A stretch of 64,000 nt of DNA, taken from the NCBI RefSeq assembly GCF_013337685.1, contig NZ_SUQN01000001.1, positions 372,001 through 436,000 on the forward strand, in the 5' to 3' direction. Shown one piece after another: positions 1 through 8,831 of the stretch. This DNA is from Citrobacter gillenii. Lineage in GTDB: Bacteria > Pseudomonadota > Gammaproteobacteria > Enterobacterales > Enterobacteriaceae. How positions within the stretch are numbered: position 1 is the first letter of the stretch; each line of letters opens with the position of its first letter. Made by a program: the position numbers and the translations under genes. Under the pieces are notes generated by a model, which had not been told where the DNA came from, searched no databases, and saw nothing but the letters and a program-made list of their open reading frames with translations.

Positions 1-123
1 ATCGTCGGTTACCTGTTACTGTTTGTCACGCTGACGCTGATGCGCATGCGTAACCTGATTTTGTTGATGGAAAAACGCCGCCCGTGGGTGAGTGAACTGA
101 TCTTAAAAAGAGGCCGCCAATGA
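1..123 (+). CDS. ccmC: Heme exporter protein CcmC, 3' end only
   Basis: The reading frame is open from the first base and stops at 121-123. It encodes the last 40 residues of an integral membrane protein, ending ELILKRGRQ. CcmC hands heme from the CcmAB transporter to the periplasmic chaperone CcmE. The identity rests on the tail sequence, which I recognise as enterobacterial CcmC, and on the position immediately before ccmD, with an ATGA stop/start overlap. The 5' part and the operon promoter are outside the window. Confidence 0.85.
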   Translation: MVGYLLLFVTLTLMRMRNLILLMEKRRPWVSELILKRGRQ

Positions 124-332
124 CCCCTGCATTTGCATCCTGGAGTGATTTTTTCGCCATGGGCGGTTACGCCTTGTATGTCTGGCTGGCCGTGGCGATG
201 AGCGTTATCCCGCTGACGGTGCTGGTACTACATTCCGCGCTACAGCACCGCGCGATTTTACGCGGCGTGGCGCAGCAGCGGGCAAGAGAAGCCCGCATGC
301 GTGCGGCGCAAGTACAACGGGAGGCGGCGTGA
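120..332 (+). CDS. ccmD: Heme exporter subunit CcmD
   Basis: This 70-residue protein has one transmembrane segment (about residues 15-38), then a strongly basic cytoplasmic tail rich in Arg and Gln. Size and topology fit CcmD (69 residues in E. coli), which helps release heme-loaded CcmE from the CcmABC complex. It overlaps ccmC by four bases (ATGA) and its stop overlaps the ccmE start, so the three genes are translationally coupled in one operon. Confidence 0.95.
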   Translation: MTPAFASWSDFFAMGGYALYVWLAVAMSVIPLTVLVLHSALQHRAILRGVAQQRAREARMRAAQVQREAA

Positions 333-808
333 ATATTCGACGTAAAAATCGGCTATGGATAGCCTGTGCGGTACTGGCGGGCCTGGCATTGACCATCACG
401 CTGGTGCTTTACGCGCTGCGTTCCAATATCGACTTGTTCTATACGCCGGGCGAAATCCTCTACGGCAAGCGTGAAACCCAGCAGATGCCAGAAGTCGGCC
501 AACGTCTGCGCGTGGGTGGCATGGTCATGCCGGGCAGTGTAAAGCGTGACCCGCAATCGCTGAAGGTGAATTTCAGCATCTATGACGCCGAAGGCGTGGT
601 GGATGTGACGTATGAAGGCATCCTGCCGGATCTGTTCCGTGAAGGGCAGGGCGTCGTTGTTCAGGGTGAGCTGGGCGAGGGGAATCATGTTCAGGCAAAA
701 GAAGTTCTCGCCAAACATGATGAGAATTACACCCCGCCGGAAGTCGAAAAAGCGATGCAGGAAAACCATCGTCGCCCGGAAAGTGTGTATAAGGATAAAA
801 CGTCATGA
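329..808 (+). CDS. ccmE: Periplasmic heme chaperone CcmE
   Basis: The 159-residue protein has a short basic N-terminus, a membrane anchor at about residues 9-30 and a periplasmic OB-fold domain. His130, in the motif VLAKHDENY, is the residue that binds heme covalently in this family, and Tyr134 is the conserved heme-iron ligand. CcmE takes heme from CcmC and passes it to the CcmF/H ligation complex. The start is GTG at 329, overlapping the ccmD stop, and the sequence is close to E. coli CcmE from the first residue on. Confidence 0.97.
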   Translation: MNIRRKNRLWIACAVLAGLALTITLVLYALRSNIDLFYTPGEILYGKRETQQMPEVGQRLRVGGMVMPGSVKRDPQSLKVNFSIYDAEGVVDVTYEGILPDLFREGQGVVVQGELGEGNHVQAKEVLAKHDENYTPPEVEKAMQENHRRPESVYKDKTS

Positions 809-2760
809 TGCCTGAAATTGGCAACGGGCTGCTGTGCCTGGCGCTTGGCGTCGCATTGCTGCTCTCGGTTTATCCGCTGTGGGGCGTTGCGCGCGGCGAT
901 GTACGGATGATGGCCTCTGCGCGGCCCTTTGCCTGGCTGTTGTTTATCTGTGTGATGGGCGCGTTTTTGGTGTTGATTAACGCCTTTGTGGTCAATGACT
1001 TTACCGTGACCTACGTCGCCAGTAACTCCAATACCCAGCTTCCGGTCTGGTATCGTGTGGCGGCCACGTGGGGCGCGCATGAAGGCTCGCTGCTGCTGTG
1101 GGTGCTGCTGATGAGCGGCTGGACCTTTGCCGTGGCGCTGTTTAGTCAGCGTATGCCGCTGGATATCGTCGCCCGTGTGCTGGCGGTGATGGGGATGGTT
1201 AGCGTCGGCTTCCTGCTGTTTATTCTGTTTACCTCCAACCCGTTTTCCCGCACGCTGCCGGACTTCCCGATAGAAGGGCGCGATCTGAACCCGCTGTTGC
1301 AGGATCCGGGACTTATTTTCCACCCACCGCTGCTGTATATGGGCTATGTCGGCTTCTCCGTTGCCTTTGCTTTTGCCATTGCAGCGCTGATGAGCGGGCG
1401 TCTGGACAGCACCTTTGCCCGTTTTTCACGCCCGTGGACGCTGGCGGCGTGGGTGTTTCTGACGCTGGGTATTGTGCTCGGTTCGGCCTGGGCTTACTAC
1501 GAGTTGGGCTGGGGCGGCTGGTGGTTCTGGGATCCGGTAGAGAACGCCTCGTTTATGCCGTGGCTGGTGGGGACGGCGCTGATGCACTCCCTGGCCGTTA
1601 CGGAGCAACGCGCCAGCTTTAAGGCCTGGACGTTACTGCTGTCGATCTGCGCGTTCTCACTGTGCCTGTTGGGGACGTTCCTCGTGCGCTCGGGCGTGCT
1701 GGTGTCGGTACATGCCTTCGCCTCCGATCCGTCGCGCGGGATGTTTATCCTGGCCTTTATGGTGCTGGTGATTGGTGGTTCACTGCTGCTGTTTGCGGTA
1801 CGTGGGCATAAGGTTCGCTCGCGGGTCAATAACGCACTGTGGTCGCGTGAATCGCTGCTGCTGGGGAACAACGTTTTGCTGATTGCCGCCATGCTGGTAG
1901 TCCTGCTGGGCACGCTGCTGCCGCTGGTGCATAAACAGCTGGGGCTGGGCAGTATTTCGATTGGTGAGCCGTTCTTTAATACAATGTTCACCTGGCTGAT
2001 GGCACCGTTCGCGCTGTTGCTGGGGATTGGACCGCTGGTGCGCTGGGGACGCGACCGACCGCGCAAACTAAAAACGTTGCTGATTATCGCTTTTGTCACC
2101 ACGCTGGTAATGTCCGTGCTGCTGCCGTGGTTGTTTGAGGATCGCATTGCCGCGATGACCGTCGTCGGCATGGCAATGGCCTGCTGGATATTTGTGCTGG
2201 CCATGTCTGAGGCATTTCTGCGTATTTCACGCGGCACGAAGCTGACGCCGAGTTACTGGGGTATGGTGTCGGGTCACGTAGGGCTTGCCGTCACTATCGT
2301 CGGTATTGCGTTTAGCCAGAACTACAGCGTTGAACGCGATGTGCGTATGAAGGCGGGCGATAGTGTCGGCATTCATGATTACCAGTTCACCTTCCGTGAA
2401 GTGAAAGATATCACCGGTCCTAACTATCGCGGCGGTGTCGCGATTATTGGCGTCACGCGTGACGGCAAACCGGAAGCGACGCTGCATGCGGAAAAACGCT
2501 TTTATAACAGCACCAGCTCGATGATGACCGAGGCGGCCATTGACGGCGGATTTACCCGTGACCTGTACGCGGCGCTGGGCGAGGAGCTGGACAACGGCGC
2601 ATGGGCCGTGCGTCTGTATTACAAACCGTTTATTCGCTGGATTTGGGCCGGAGGGTTACTGATGGCGCTGGGCGGATTGTTCTGCCTGTTTGATCCGCGC
2701 TATCGCCAGCGCACGCGTCCCCGCACTGCCGGGCAAGAAAAAGCGCCGGAGGCTGTATGA
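805..2760 (+). CDS. ccmF: Cytochrome c heme lyase subunit CcmF
   Basis: This is a large polytopic membrane protein of 651 residues. The tryptophan-rich WWD motif ([15 protein letters not shown], about residues 233-247) forms the heme-handling site of the CcmC/CcmF family, and conserved histidines flank it. CcmF ligates heme to the CXXCH motif of apocytochrome c together with CcmH. It overlaps ccmE at its start (ATGATG at 805) and ccmG at its end. Length matches E. coli CcmF (647 residues); the extra residues are in the variable cytoplasmic tail. Confidence 0.97.
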   Translation: MMPEIGNGLLCLALGVALLLSVYPLWGVARGDVRMMASARPFAWLLFICVMGAFLVLINAFVVNDFTVTYVASNSNTQLPVWYRVAATWGAHEGSLLLWVLLMSGWTFAVALFSQRMPLDIVARVLAVMGMVSVGFLLFILFTSNPFSRTLPDFPIEGRDLNPLLQDPGLIFHPPLLYMGYVGFSVAFAFAIAALMSGRLDSTFARFSRPWTLAAWVFLTLGIVLGSAWAYYELGWGGWWFWDPVENASFMPWLVGTALMHSLAVTEQRASFKAWTLLLSICAFSLCLLGTFLVRSGVLVSVHAFASDPSRGMFILAFMVLVIGGSLLLFAVRGHKVRSRVNNALWSRESLLLGNNVLLIAAMLVVLLGTLLPLVHKQLGLGSISIGEPFFNTMFTWLMAPFALLLGIGPLVRWGRDRPRKLKTLLIIAFVTTLVMSVLLPWLFEDRIAAMTVVGMAMACWIFVLAMSEAFLRISRGTKLTPSYWGMVSGHVGLAVTIVGIAFSQNYSVERDVRMKAGDSVGIHDYQFTFREVKDITGPNYRGGVAIIGVTRDGKPEATLHAEKRFYNSTSSMMTEAAIDGGFTRDLYAALGEELDNGAWAVRLYYKPFIRWIWAGGLLMALGGLFCLFDPRYRQRTRPRTAGQEKAPEAV

Positions 2761-3314
2761 AGCGCAACGCACTGTTAATTCCGTTTATTATTTTTCTCGT
2801 GATTGCCGCAGCGTTGCTGTGGCAGCTGGCACGTAACGCGCAGGGCGACGATCCTACAAATCTGGAGTCGGCGCTGATCGGTAAACCGGTACCGACATTC
2901 CGTCTGGAGTCGCTGGAGAACCCGGGTCAGCATTATCAGGCCGATGTGCTTACGCAGGGCAAGCCGGTATTGCTTAACGTCTGGGCGACCTGGTGTCCGA
3001 CCTGTCGCGCTGAACATCAGTATCTGAACCAGCTTTCAGCGCAGGGCATTCGGGTTGTGGGTCTGAACTACAAAGACGATCGCCAGAAAGCTATCGTCTG
3101 GCTGAAAGAGCTGGGTAATCCGTATGCGCTGAGCCTGTTTGACGGCGACGGGATGCTGGGTCTGGATCTGGGGGTGTACGGCGCGCCGGAAACGTTCCTG
3201 ATCGACGGTAAAGGCATTATTCGTTACCGCCATGCCGGCGATTTAAACGCCAGGGTGTGGGAGAGCGAGCTCAAACCGTTGTGGGATAAGTACAGTAAGG
3301 AGGCCGCGCAATGA
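2757..3314 (+). CDS. ccmG: Thiol:disulfide interchange protein CcmG (DsbE)
   Basis: The 185-residue protein has an uncleaved N-terminal membrane anchor (about residues 6-24) followed by a periplasmic thioredoxin fold. The active site is WCPTC with Cys80 and Cys83. The motif GVYGAPETFLID is the conserved cis-proline region specific to CcmG. It keeps the cysteines of apocytochrome c or CcmH reduced before heme attachment, taking electrons from DsbD. It overlaps ccmF and ccmH by four bases each. Confidence 0.97.
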   Translation: MKRNALLIPFIIFLVIAAALLWQLARNAQGDDPTNLESALIGKPVPTFRLESLENPGQHYQADVLTQGKPVLLNVWATWCPTCRAEHQYLNQLSAQGIRVVGLNYKDDRQKAIVWLKELGNPYALSLFDGDGMLGLDLGVYGAPETFLIDGKGIIRYRHAGDLNARVWESELKPLWDKYSKEAAQ

Positions 3315-4360
3315 GGTTTTTACTGGGCGTGCTGATGCTGATTGTCTCAGGTTCGGCGTTGGCCACTATCGATGTGATGCAGTTCAAGGACGAAGCGCAG
3401 GAGCAGCAGTTCCGCCAGCTTACCGAGCAGCTGCGTTGTCCAAAATGTCAGAACAACAGCATTGCTGATTCAAACTCGATGATTGCCACCGACCTGCGTC
3501 AGAAAGTGTATGAGCTGATGCAAGAAGGGAAAAGCCAGAAAGAGATCGTCGATTACATGGTGGCGCGTTATGGCAACTTCGTGACCTACGATCCGCCGCT
3601 GACACCACTGACCGTACTGCTGTGGGTGATGCCGCTGGTGGCGATTGGTCTGGGAGGCTGGATTATCTTCGCCCGTTCTCGTCGTCGCGTTCGCCTGAAG
3701 CAGGAAGAATTTCCTGACGATACCACACCGGATGGCACGCGGGGTGGATGGTGGCTGTTTGCACCTGGCGTGGTGGTGGCGCTTGTGGTGGGTGCGGTGA
3801 GCTATTACTACACCGGTAATTATAAGCAGGTAAAAGTTTGGCAGCAGGCCACCGCCCAGGCTCCGGGGTTGCTGGAACGCGCGTTGGATCCGAAAGCCGA
3901 GCCGCTGAATGAAGAGGATATGACGCGCCTGGCGCTGGGGCTGCGTACGCGGCTGCAATCTGACGCCGGAAACGTTGAAGGCTGGATCATGCTCGGGCGT
4001 ATTGGCATGGTATTAGGCAATGCCAGTACGGCGACCGAAGCCTACGCTAACGCTTACCGGCTGGATCCGAAAAATAGCGATGCCGCGCTGGGTTATGCGG
4101 AAGCGTTGACCCGTTCCTCCGATCCGGACGATAACCGCCGGGGAGGAGAACTGCTGCGCCAGCTAGTCAGAAGCGATCATGCCAACGTCCGTGTGCTGAG
4201 TATGTATGCGTTTAATGCGTTTGAGCAGCAGCGCTTCGGTGAAGCGGTCGCCGCGTGGGAGATGATGCTGAAATTATTACCTGCCAACGATACCCGCCGC
4301 TCGGTGATTGAGCGCAGCATTAAACAAGCGCTGGAACAGCTGTCGCCGCAGGAGAAATAA
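3311..4360 (+). CDS. ccmH: Cytochrome c maturation protein CcmH (fused CcmH-CcmI type)
   Basis: The 349-residue protein has a signal peptide (about 1-18), then the CcmH domain with the redox motif LRCPKCQ (Cys43, Cys46), a membrane segment near residue 98-118, and a second membrane segment near 140-165. Tetratricopeptide repeats fill the C-terminal half. This is the enterobacterial arrangement in which CcmH and CcmI of other bacteria are one protein; the TPR part binds the C-terminus of apocytochrome c. It is the last gene of the operon and converges on narP across a REP element. Confidence 0.95.
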   Translation: MRFLLGVLMLIVSGSALATIDVMQFKDEAQEQQFRQLTEQLRCPKCQNNSIADSNSMIATDLRQKVYELMQEGKSQKEIVDYMVARYGNFVTYDPPLTPLTVLLWVMPLVAIGLGGWIIFARSRRRVRLKQEEFPDDTTPDGTRGGWWLFAPGVVVALVVGAVSYYYTGNYKQVKVWQQATAQAPGLLERALDPKAEPLNEEDMTRLALGLRTRLQSDAGNVEGWIMLGRIGMVLGNASTATEAYANAYRLDPKNSDAALGYAEALTRSSDPDDNRRGGELLRQLVRSDHANVRVLSMYAFNAFEQQRFGEAVAAWEMMLKLLPANDTRRSVIERSIKQALEQLSPQEK

Positions 4361-4370
4361 GCGTGGAAGA

Positions 4371-4453
4371 TGCCGGATGGCGACGCAAAGCGTCTTATCC
4401 GGCCTACCGATGCACGCAACTTGTAGGCCCGATAAGCGTAGCGCCATCGGGCA
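4371..4453. repeat. REP/BIME element between ccmH and narP
   Basis: Two inverted REP units face each other: 4371-4407 begins TGCCGGATGGCGACGC and ends CTTATCCGGCCTAC, and 4423-4453 begins GTAGGCCCGATAAGCG and ends GCCATCGGGCA. Both match the enterobacterial palindromic unit consensus. The pair lies between two convergent genes, the usual place for such elements, where they can stabilise mRNA 3' ends or bind gyrase, Pol I or IHF. No separate terminator is visible here. Confidence 0.9.
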
Positions 4454-4461
4454 ATATCTGG

Positions 4462-5109
4462 TTATTGCATGCCGCGTGTTTGTAAAAACAGGATGGTAGC
4501 CGCAACGCGAGAACGCACGTTAAGTTTGCGCAGCAGATTGCGAATATGCACCTTTACTGTTTGTTCGGAGATATTCAGCACTGACGCGATCTGTTTGTTT
4601 GACAGCCCCTGTGCCAGTTCGTGTAATACATCCAGTTCGCGTTCGGTCAGCATGCTGAACGGATCTTCTTCTGCGCCAAATAGCTCACGTTCACGCAGGT
4701 AGTTGCTGACGCGTTCGCTGAAGGCTTTACCGCCTTTCGCACCGCTGCGAATAGCTTCGAGCAACACTTCCGGATCGCTGTCTTTCAGCAAATAACCGTC
4801 AGCGCCAGCATCAATTAAGGCGTAAACATCGCTGGCGGAATCCGATACGGTAAGAATGATAATTTGTGCTGTGATGCCATCCCGGCGCAGCGCATTCAGG
4901 GTATCCAGTCCGCTCATACCTTTCATATTGAGATCCAGCAGGATCACATCCAGGTCAAGCCGGTTTGCCAGATCGATAGCACTCGCGCCGTCGCCTGCTT
5001 CGGCAACCACGTCAAATGCGCTATCCAGCTGCAGTAATTGACTGATTCCTCGCCGCATGAGTGGGTGGTCATCAACGATCATCACCTTAAAAGGTGTTAA
5101 TTCAGGCAT
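4462..5109 (-). CDS. narP: Nitrate/nitrite response regulator NarP
   Basis: The 215-residue two-component response regulator has an N-terminal receiver domain (phosphoacceptor Asp59 in VILLDLNMKG, acidic pair DD at 13-14, Lys near 108) and a C-terminal LuxR-type helix-turn-helix (about 150-210, LTERELDVLHELAQGLSNKQIA). NarP is phosphorylated by NarQ or NarX and controls nitrate, nitrite and nap-ccm genes. I chose the ATG at 5109, preceded by AGGAG; the frame is open further upstream but that extension is not part of known NarP proteins. It lies next to ccm, whose nap-linked expression it controls in E. coli. Confidence 0.96.
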   Translation of the reverse strand: MPELTPFKVMIVDDHPLMRRGISQLLQLDSAFDVVAEAGDGASAIDLANRLDLDVILLDLNMKGMSGLDTLNALRRDGITAQIIILTVSDSASDVYALIDAGADGYLLKDSDPEVLLEAIRSGAKGGKAFSERVSNYLRERELFGAEEDPFSMLTERELDVLHELAQGLSNKQIASVLNISEQTVKVHIRNLLRKLNVRSRVAATILFLQTRGMQ

Positions 5110-5312
5110 CTTCTTCTCCTGAGCACTCTTAATTTCGTTATATTTCGGGGCATGGGATAATCCTGATTTATCACGCAGATGATAAGGCAACGTGACCCTG
5201 CTTTTTACAGGTGCAAATAGTATATCCTGACTCAAAAAGCTCTCATTGGAATTTTTACAAAGAATACTCTTTATGACTTGAATCAAGGTGCTGCCGGTTT
5301 GCGAGACGAAAT
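5110..5312 (-). promoter_or_regulatory. Upstream region of narP
   Basis: This stretch lies between the terminator of the nitric oxide reductase gene and narP and must hold the narP promoter and leader. It is AT-rich and contains the ribosome binding site AGGAG at about 5117. I cannot point to one convincing -10/-35 pair. Confidence 0.4.
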
Positions 5313-5342
5313 AAAAAAACCGCAACGACTGGCGCTGCGGTT
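5313..5342 (-). terminator. Rho-independent terminator after the nitric oxide reductase gene
   Basis: Arms AACCGCA (5318-5324) and TGCGGTT (5336-5342) enclose an 11-base loop. Read on the minus strand the hairpin is followed by seven T. It lies 38 bases after the norB-like stop and separates it from narP. Confidence 0.85.
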
Positions 5343-5379
5343 GCCTTTTAATTGCTGAGCGTCATCTTAAAAATGGCGC

Positions 5380-7644
5380 TTAGTTTTTCTCGTTTGCCAG
5401 CGTCATCGATTTAGCGTTGGCTTTGGTAAGCAGTTTCAGCGCAAAGAGCGCCAGCAGCAGTCCACCGATACCGAAGATGATGTCGCCCGGGACACGCAGC
5501 CAGACCAGTGTTTCAACGATATGCGAGTGAATCACTTCCGGAGAGCGCGCGTACCACAGCCCCTTATCAATGCTGGCCCATGACTGATAAATCCCTACCG
5601 GCAGCAGCGAGACAAAGACCATCCACGTTAAGCCGATGTTCATCAACCAGAATGCCCATTTCAACAGAGAATCAACCCAATGGTTGTCCGGCAGCAGACC
5701 ACGCAGACAGAACAACATTAGACCAATACCGAGCATACCGTATACGCCAAACAGCGCGGCATGAGCATGCGCTGCCGTCAGGTTCAGACCCTGCACGTAG
5801 TACAGTGAAATCGGCGGGTTGATGGCGAAGCCCAGCAGGCCAGCGCCGACCATATTCCAGAATGCCACGGCCACGAAGAAGAAGATCATCCAACGGTAAC
5901 GCTGTACCCACGGTGCTTTACGTGCCAGTGAGTAACTGTGTGCAGCTTCAATCCCCACCAGCGACAGCGGAACCACTTCCAGTGCAGAGAAAATTGAACC
6001 CCAGGCAATGACGGAGATCGGCGCGCCGGTGAAGTACAGGTGGTGCAGCGTTCCCAGAATGCCACCAAACAGGAAGATGATGGTCGAGAACAGTGTTGCT
6101 TTGTTCGCCGCGCTACTACGAATAAGACCCAGACGACAGAAGATAAGCGCAATCACGGCGGTGGCGAAGACTTCAAAGAAACCTTCTACCCACAGGTGAA
6201 CCAGCCACCAGCGCCAGTATTCAATAATGGCGTAATGCGTCTTAAAGCCCCAAATCAGGGACGTAGAGTAGAACAGGCCGATACAAATGGCTGCCAGGAA
6301 CATCAGCATGATCAGACCACGGTTTTCTGATGGACGGGTGAGGGCAGGCCATAATGCACGTCCCACCAGTACCAGCCAAATCATCAGGCCGATAAACAGC
6401 AGCCACTGCCACATGCGTCCCATGTTGGTGAACTCGAGACCCTGGGCACCAATATAGAAGTTCTGTTTGGCATCCAGATAGCCCATTGCACCCAACCAGC
6501 CGAAGCCCAGCGAACCAACCACCAGAATCAGCAGCGCAACAAACAGAATATTAACGCCCAGACGCTGGAATGCGGGTTCTTTGCCGGAAATCAGCGGGGC
6601 GATATACAGACCGGTTGCCAGCCACGCGGTAGCAATCCACAGAACTGACAGCTGGGTGTGCCAGCTACGCAGTACGGTGTACGGTAAGATTTTCGATAGC
6701 GGGATGCCGAAGAAATCCTGGCCTTCCACGCTGTAGTGCGCAGTCATCGAACCGAGGAAAATTTGCACCATAAACAGGGCGATAACCACGTAAAAATATT
6801 TTGTGGTTGCGCGCATCGACGGTGTCAGCGTCAGCCGGAACAGCGGATCGCTGGCCGGGGAGACAATGGTTTCGTCTTCTTCGTTACGGAAATGGTACCA
6901 GACCAGGGCACCAATACCGCCCAGCAGCAGAATGACGCTGGCAATAGACCAGATGCCTAAGCTGGCACTTGGCGTATTACCCACCAGCGCTTCATGCGGC
7001 CAGTTGCTGGTGTAAGTGATGGTATCACCTGGGCGTTCGGTGGTGGCAGCCCAGGCGCTCCAGAAGAAGAAGGCGCCGAGATCCTGCCGGTCCAGAGAAG
7101 AGGAAAGTGTATTTTCCTTCATCGCATAGTCAACGCGCAGCGCGTGGAAATCAGGCGCGTCGCTGAACAGACCGTCATAATGCGCGGCAACCTCACGAAT
7201 GGCTTTGGCGCGCTCCGGTGTAATAATGATGACATTACGCAGCGCGTCATAGCTATTATGGCGCATCTCCTGTTTCATCAGGCCGCCCGCAACCAGCTGT
7301 TGTTCTTGCGTTAGCGCATCGAACGGTTGCTGATATTTTTTCTCGGCGATGATGTCGCGTAAGGCAAGCGCTTCACGGTGCAGCCAGTCCGCAGACCAGT
7401 CAGGCGCAACGTAGCTGCCATGGCCCCAAACGGAACCCAGCTGTTGACCGCCAGATTTAAACCAGGCTTCTTGCCCATCCTGAATTTGTTCCCCGGTGAA
7501 AACCTGCTCACTATCCGTCGTGATAACTTGTGCCGGAATAGGCGGAGCCTGCTGATAAATCTCGCCGCCCAGCCACAGAAGCACGCCAAAGGACGCCAGG
7601 CAGATAACGAGAAGCGTTAGCCATAAACGCTTTGAGTAATGCAT
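5380..7644 (-). CDS. norB: Quinol-dependent nitric oxide reductase (qNOR, NorB/NorZ type)
   Basis: The 754-residue membrane protein reduces two NO to N2O with electrons from quinol. An N-terminal membrane segment (about 8-28) and a periplasmic region of roughly 200 residues replace the cytochrome c subunit of cNOR; no CXXCH is present, as expected for qNOR. About twelve further helices follow, with the heme-copper oxidase family histidines in LRSWHTQLSV, HLWVEGFFEVFAT (iron-B ligand and its Glu), LHHLYF and AAHAHAALFG. E. coli K-12 lacks this gene. It is a single-gene unit with its own terminator and an NsrR-like operator upstream, so I infer nitrosative-stress induction and detoxification rather than full denitrification. 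Confidence 0.93.
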   Translation of the reverse strand: MHYSKRLWLTLLVICLASFGVLLWLGGEIYQQAPPIPAQVITTDSEQVFTGEQIQDGQEAWFKSGGQQLGSVWGHGSYVAPDWSADWLHREALALRDIIAEKKYQQPFDALTQEQQLVAGGLMKQEMRHNSYDALRNVIIITPERAKAIREVAAHYDGLFSDAPDFHALRVDYAMKENTLSSSLDRQDLGAFFFWSAWAATTERPGDTITYTSNWPHEALVGNTPSASLGIWSIASVILLLGGIGALVWYHFRNEEDETIVSPASDPLFRLTLTPSMRATTKYFYVVIALFMVQIFLGSMTAHYSVEGQDFFGIPLSKILPYTVLRSWHTQLSVLWIATAWLATGLYIAPLISGKEPAFQRLGVNILFVALLILVVGSLGFGWLGAMGYLDAKQNFYIGAQGLEFTNMGRMWQWLLFIGLMIWLVLVGRALWPALTRPSENRGLIMLMFLAAICIGLFYSTSLIWGFKTHYAIIEYWRWWLVHLWVEGFFEVFATAVIALIFCRLGLIRSSAANKATLFSTIIFLFGGILGTLHHLYFTGAPISVIAWGSIFSALEVVPLSLVGIEAAHSYSLARKAPWVQRYRWMIFFFVAVAFWNMVGAGLLGFAINPPISLYYVQGLNLTAAHAHAALFGVYGMLGIGLMLFCLRGLLPDNHWVDSLLKWAFWLMNIGLTWMVFVSLLPVGIYQSWASIDKGLWYARSPEVIHSHIVETLVWLRVPGDIIFGIGGLLLALFALKLLTKANAKSMTLANEKN

Positions 7645-7732
7645 AACCTAACCTTTTTTATTGTACAAAGCCTGAGCCATCGCGACGCAGGAGGGGGAAG
7701 GTACTTTCCCCTGACATATCTTTACACATATA

Positions 7733-7755
7733 AACATGTATTTTAAATACAACTT
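7733..7755. promoter_or_regulatory. NsrR-type operator upstream of norB
   Basis: A 23-base dyad with half-sites AACATGTATTT and AAATACAACTT around a central T matches the 11-1-11 NsrR consensus (AANATGCATTT type); the two halves agree at 9 of 11 positions. It is about 90 bases upstream of the norB start. A possible promoter on the minus strand overlaps it (TTGTAT, 16 bases, TATGTG). NsrR is an NO-sensing FeS repressor, so this fits the product. Confidence 0.7.
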
Positions 7756-7966
7756 TGTGTGTATAAAGAGGGTTATGCGTTGATTTTGATTTATAAGTAA
7801 GTCGATGGGGCGAGTACGGAAGTGTCACTATCAACAGATAGCGTTAAATGTGTTTCTTAACGACACAAAAATTATTCAGTTATTACGTCACTATTTTTCA
7901 ATCGTGTTAAATAATGGCAGGGACATTATTGCTAAGCAGGTATCCATCGAACACCTGCTCATCGTA
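7756..7966. other. Intergenic region between norB operator and bor
   Basis: About 210 bases without a supported gene. A + strand frame runs through it and on over bor, but it has no family resemblance and is antisense to bor. No clear terminator hairpin for bor is visible. With 7645-7732 it makes up the divergent side of norB. Confidence 0.4.
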
Positions 7967-8257
7967 TTATTTAGCGCAATACACTCTCGCCTCACGAGGT
8001 GTGTAGATACCGATAGTAATAATACGCAAGAAAACATCCATTCCCGATTCCTGTACTTCGGTACGGATAACTTTGTCTGCACCACCACAAACAAGTGCTG
8101 CATCAATAGTTTGCGACTGGCCTATGCCGTGAACAAAAAAGCTCTGTTTGATCTCTTGGGTCGGTTTTTCGGCAATGCCGTTATTTATTTTAAAGGTTTG
8201 CTGTGCACAACCTGATAACGCTACAGTTGCCACTAATGCCATCATTAACTTTTTCAT
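7967..8257 (-). CDS. bor: Bor/Iss family outer-membrane lipoprotein
   Basis: The protein has a lipoprotein signal ending at LSGC (Cys is residue 17 counted from MKKLMM) and continues AQQTF, exactly as lambda Bor and E. coli Iss/BorD do. The family motifs FFVHGIGQ, DAALVCGGADKV and GIYTPREARVYC are all present, and total length (about 96 residues) is normal. Bor and Iss are surface lipoproteins linked to serum resistance. An in-frame ATG nine bases upstream (8266) is a possible alternative start; neither has a strong ribosome binding site. The gene stands alone on the chromosome side of the tRNA, not inside the prophage here. Confidence 0.9.
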   Translation of the reverse strand: MKKLMMALVATVALSGCAQQTFKINNGIAEKPTQEIKQSFFVHGIGQSQTIDAALVCGGADKVIRTEVQESGMDVFLRIITIGIYTPREARVYCAK

Positions 8258-8354
8258 TTTTACCATCGTAGGGTTAGGATAGAAATGTCATGTTCTTATT
8301 TATTTTATTTCGCACATATCCGACCAGCGATTCATTCTGCTATGAAATGCTTAA

Positions 8355-8371
8355 CGTTTAAGCAGGGTTTA
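8355..8371 (+). promoter_or_regulatory. PhoP-box-like direct repeat upstream of bor
   Basis: CGTTTA-AGCAG-GGTTTA is a direct repeat of hexamers separated by five bases, the layout of the PhoP box (consensus (T/G)GTTTA-N5-(T/G)GTTTA). It lies about 100 bases upstream of bor and in the opposite orientation to it. E. coli borD (ybcU) belongs to the PhoP/Mg2+ stimulon, which makes the site plausible; function is inferred. Confidence 0.45.
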
Positions 8372-8443
8372 TTAAAGTGAAAAATTAATAAAATATTTGT
8401 GTCATTACTGTAATCTCGATTTGCTGTTTGACAACATTAATTA

Positions 8444-8487
8444 AATATCAACTTTAATGAGCGGCAATAATAAACAATGTTGATATT
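8444..8487. repeat. Inverted repeat upstream of proL terminator
   Basis: Nine-base perfect arms AATATCAAC (8444-8452) and GTTGATATT (8479-8487) flank 26 bases. It lies in the bor/proL intergenic region. It is not followed by a T run; it may be a protein binding dyad. No function can be assigned. Confidence 0.5.
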
Positions 8488-8582
8488 AAAGATGCAAGCA
8501 GCTGGAAGAGAAGTCAGCAGGGTGAATTATGCCAGGCACCGGCCAGGAAAGAGGGCGCTGAGTCCCGGCAAATTGCAGACAT

Positions 8583-8614
8583 AAAAAAACCAATCGTAGA
8601 AGATTGGTTTTTTT
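8583..8614 (-). terminator. Terminator of the original proL tRNA gene
   Basis: Perfect 13-base arms (AAAAAAACCAATC, 8583-8595 and its complement at 8602-8614) enclose six bases, giving a T run on both strands. It lies eight bases from the tRNA 3'-end remnant at 8622-8642 and is the natural terminator of proL, now separated from the rest of the tRNA by the inserted elements. Confidence 0.85.
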
Positions 8615-8621
8615 GGGGAAT

Positions 8622-8642
8622 TTTGGTCGGCACGAGAGGATT
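8622..8642 (-). repeat. Left attachment site of the island (tRNA-Pro 3' end)
   Basis: A 21-base sequence starting TTTGGTCGGCACGAG is repeated exactly at 25794-25814, where it is the 3' end of tRNA-Pro. It holds the acceptor stem and CCA end of the tRNA read on the minus strand. Direct repeats of a tRNA 3' end with an integrase next to one copy are the standard mark of an integrated island. Confidence 0.93.
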
Positions 8643-8688
8643 AAATAAAACAATATAATATATTGATTATAATTGATTTTTTTAATTG

Positions 8689-8724
8689 CACTGTATCAGT
8701 GTATGCCTAAGCGTATGCCTAAAA
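8689..8724 (+). repeat. Integrase arm-type repeats, left end
   Basis: GTATGCCTAA occurs at 8701-8710 and again at 8713-8722, preceded by CACTGTATCAG (8689-8699). The same words occur near the right end (25641-25650, 25653-25662, inverted at 25609-25617, and CACTGTATCAG at 25676-25686). Repeats placed symmetrically inside both ends of an integrase element are probable arm-type binding sites for integrase. Confidence 0.7.
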
Positions 8725-8831
8725 GGTAAAGTCATCTTAGATGGAGGAAAAACACTGCTACTCTAAAATTTCACCTGACTGAAGGGTTGCAGTAAGCTAA
8801 AGCCACCACATGGATTCAAGGGGCGGGCTGG

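Noticed and set aside
353-1323. Long minus-strand frames opposite ccmE and ccmF
   Set aside because: They are antisense shadows of GC-rich coding sequence; no ribosome sites, no family resemblance, and the plus-strand genes are certain.
4371-4453. Rho-independent terminator of ccmH
   Set aside because: The hairpins have no T run and match the REP consensus; they are a BIME, though they may affect mRNA ends.
7805-8215. Plus-strand frame of 136 codons over bor
   Set aside because: It covers the bor gene in antisense; bor has an unmistakable lipobox and family motifs, the other frame has none.
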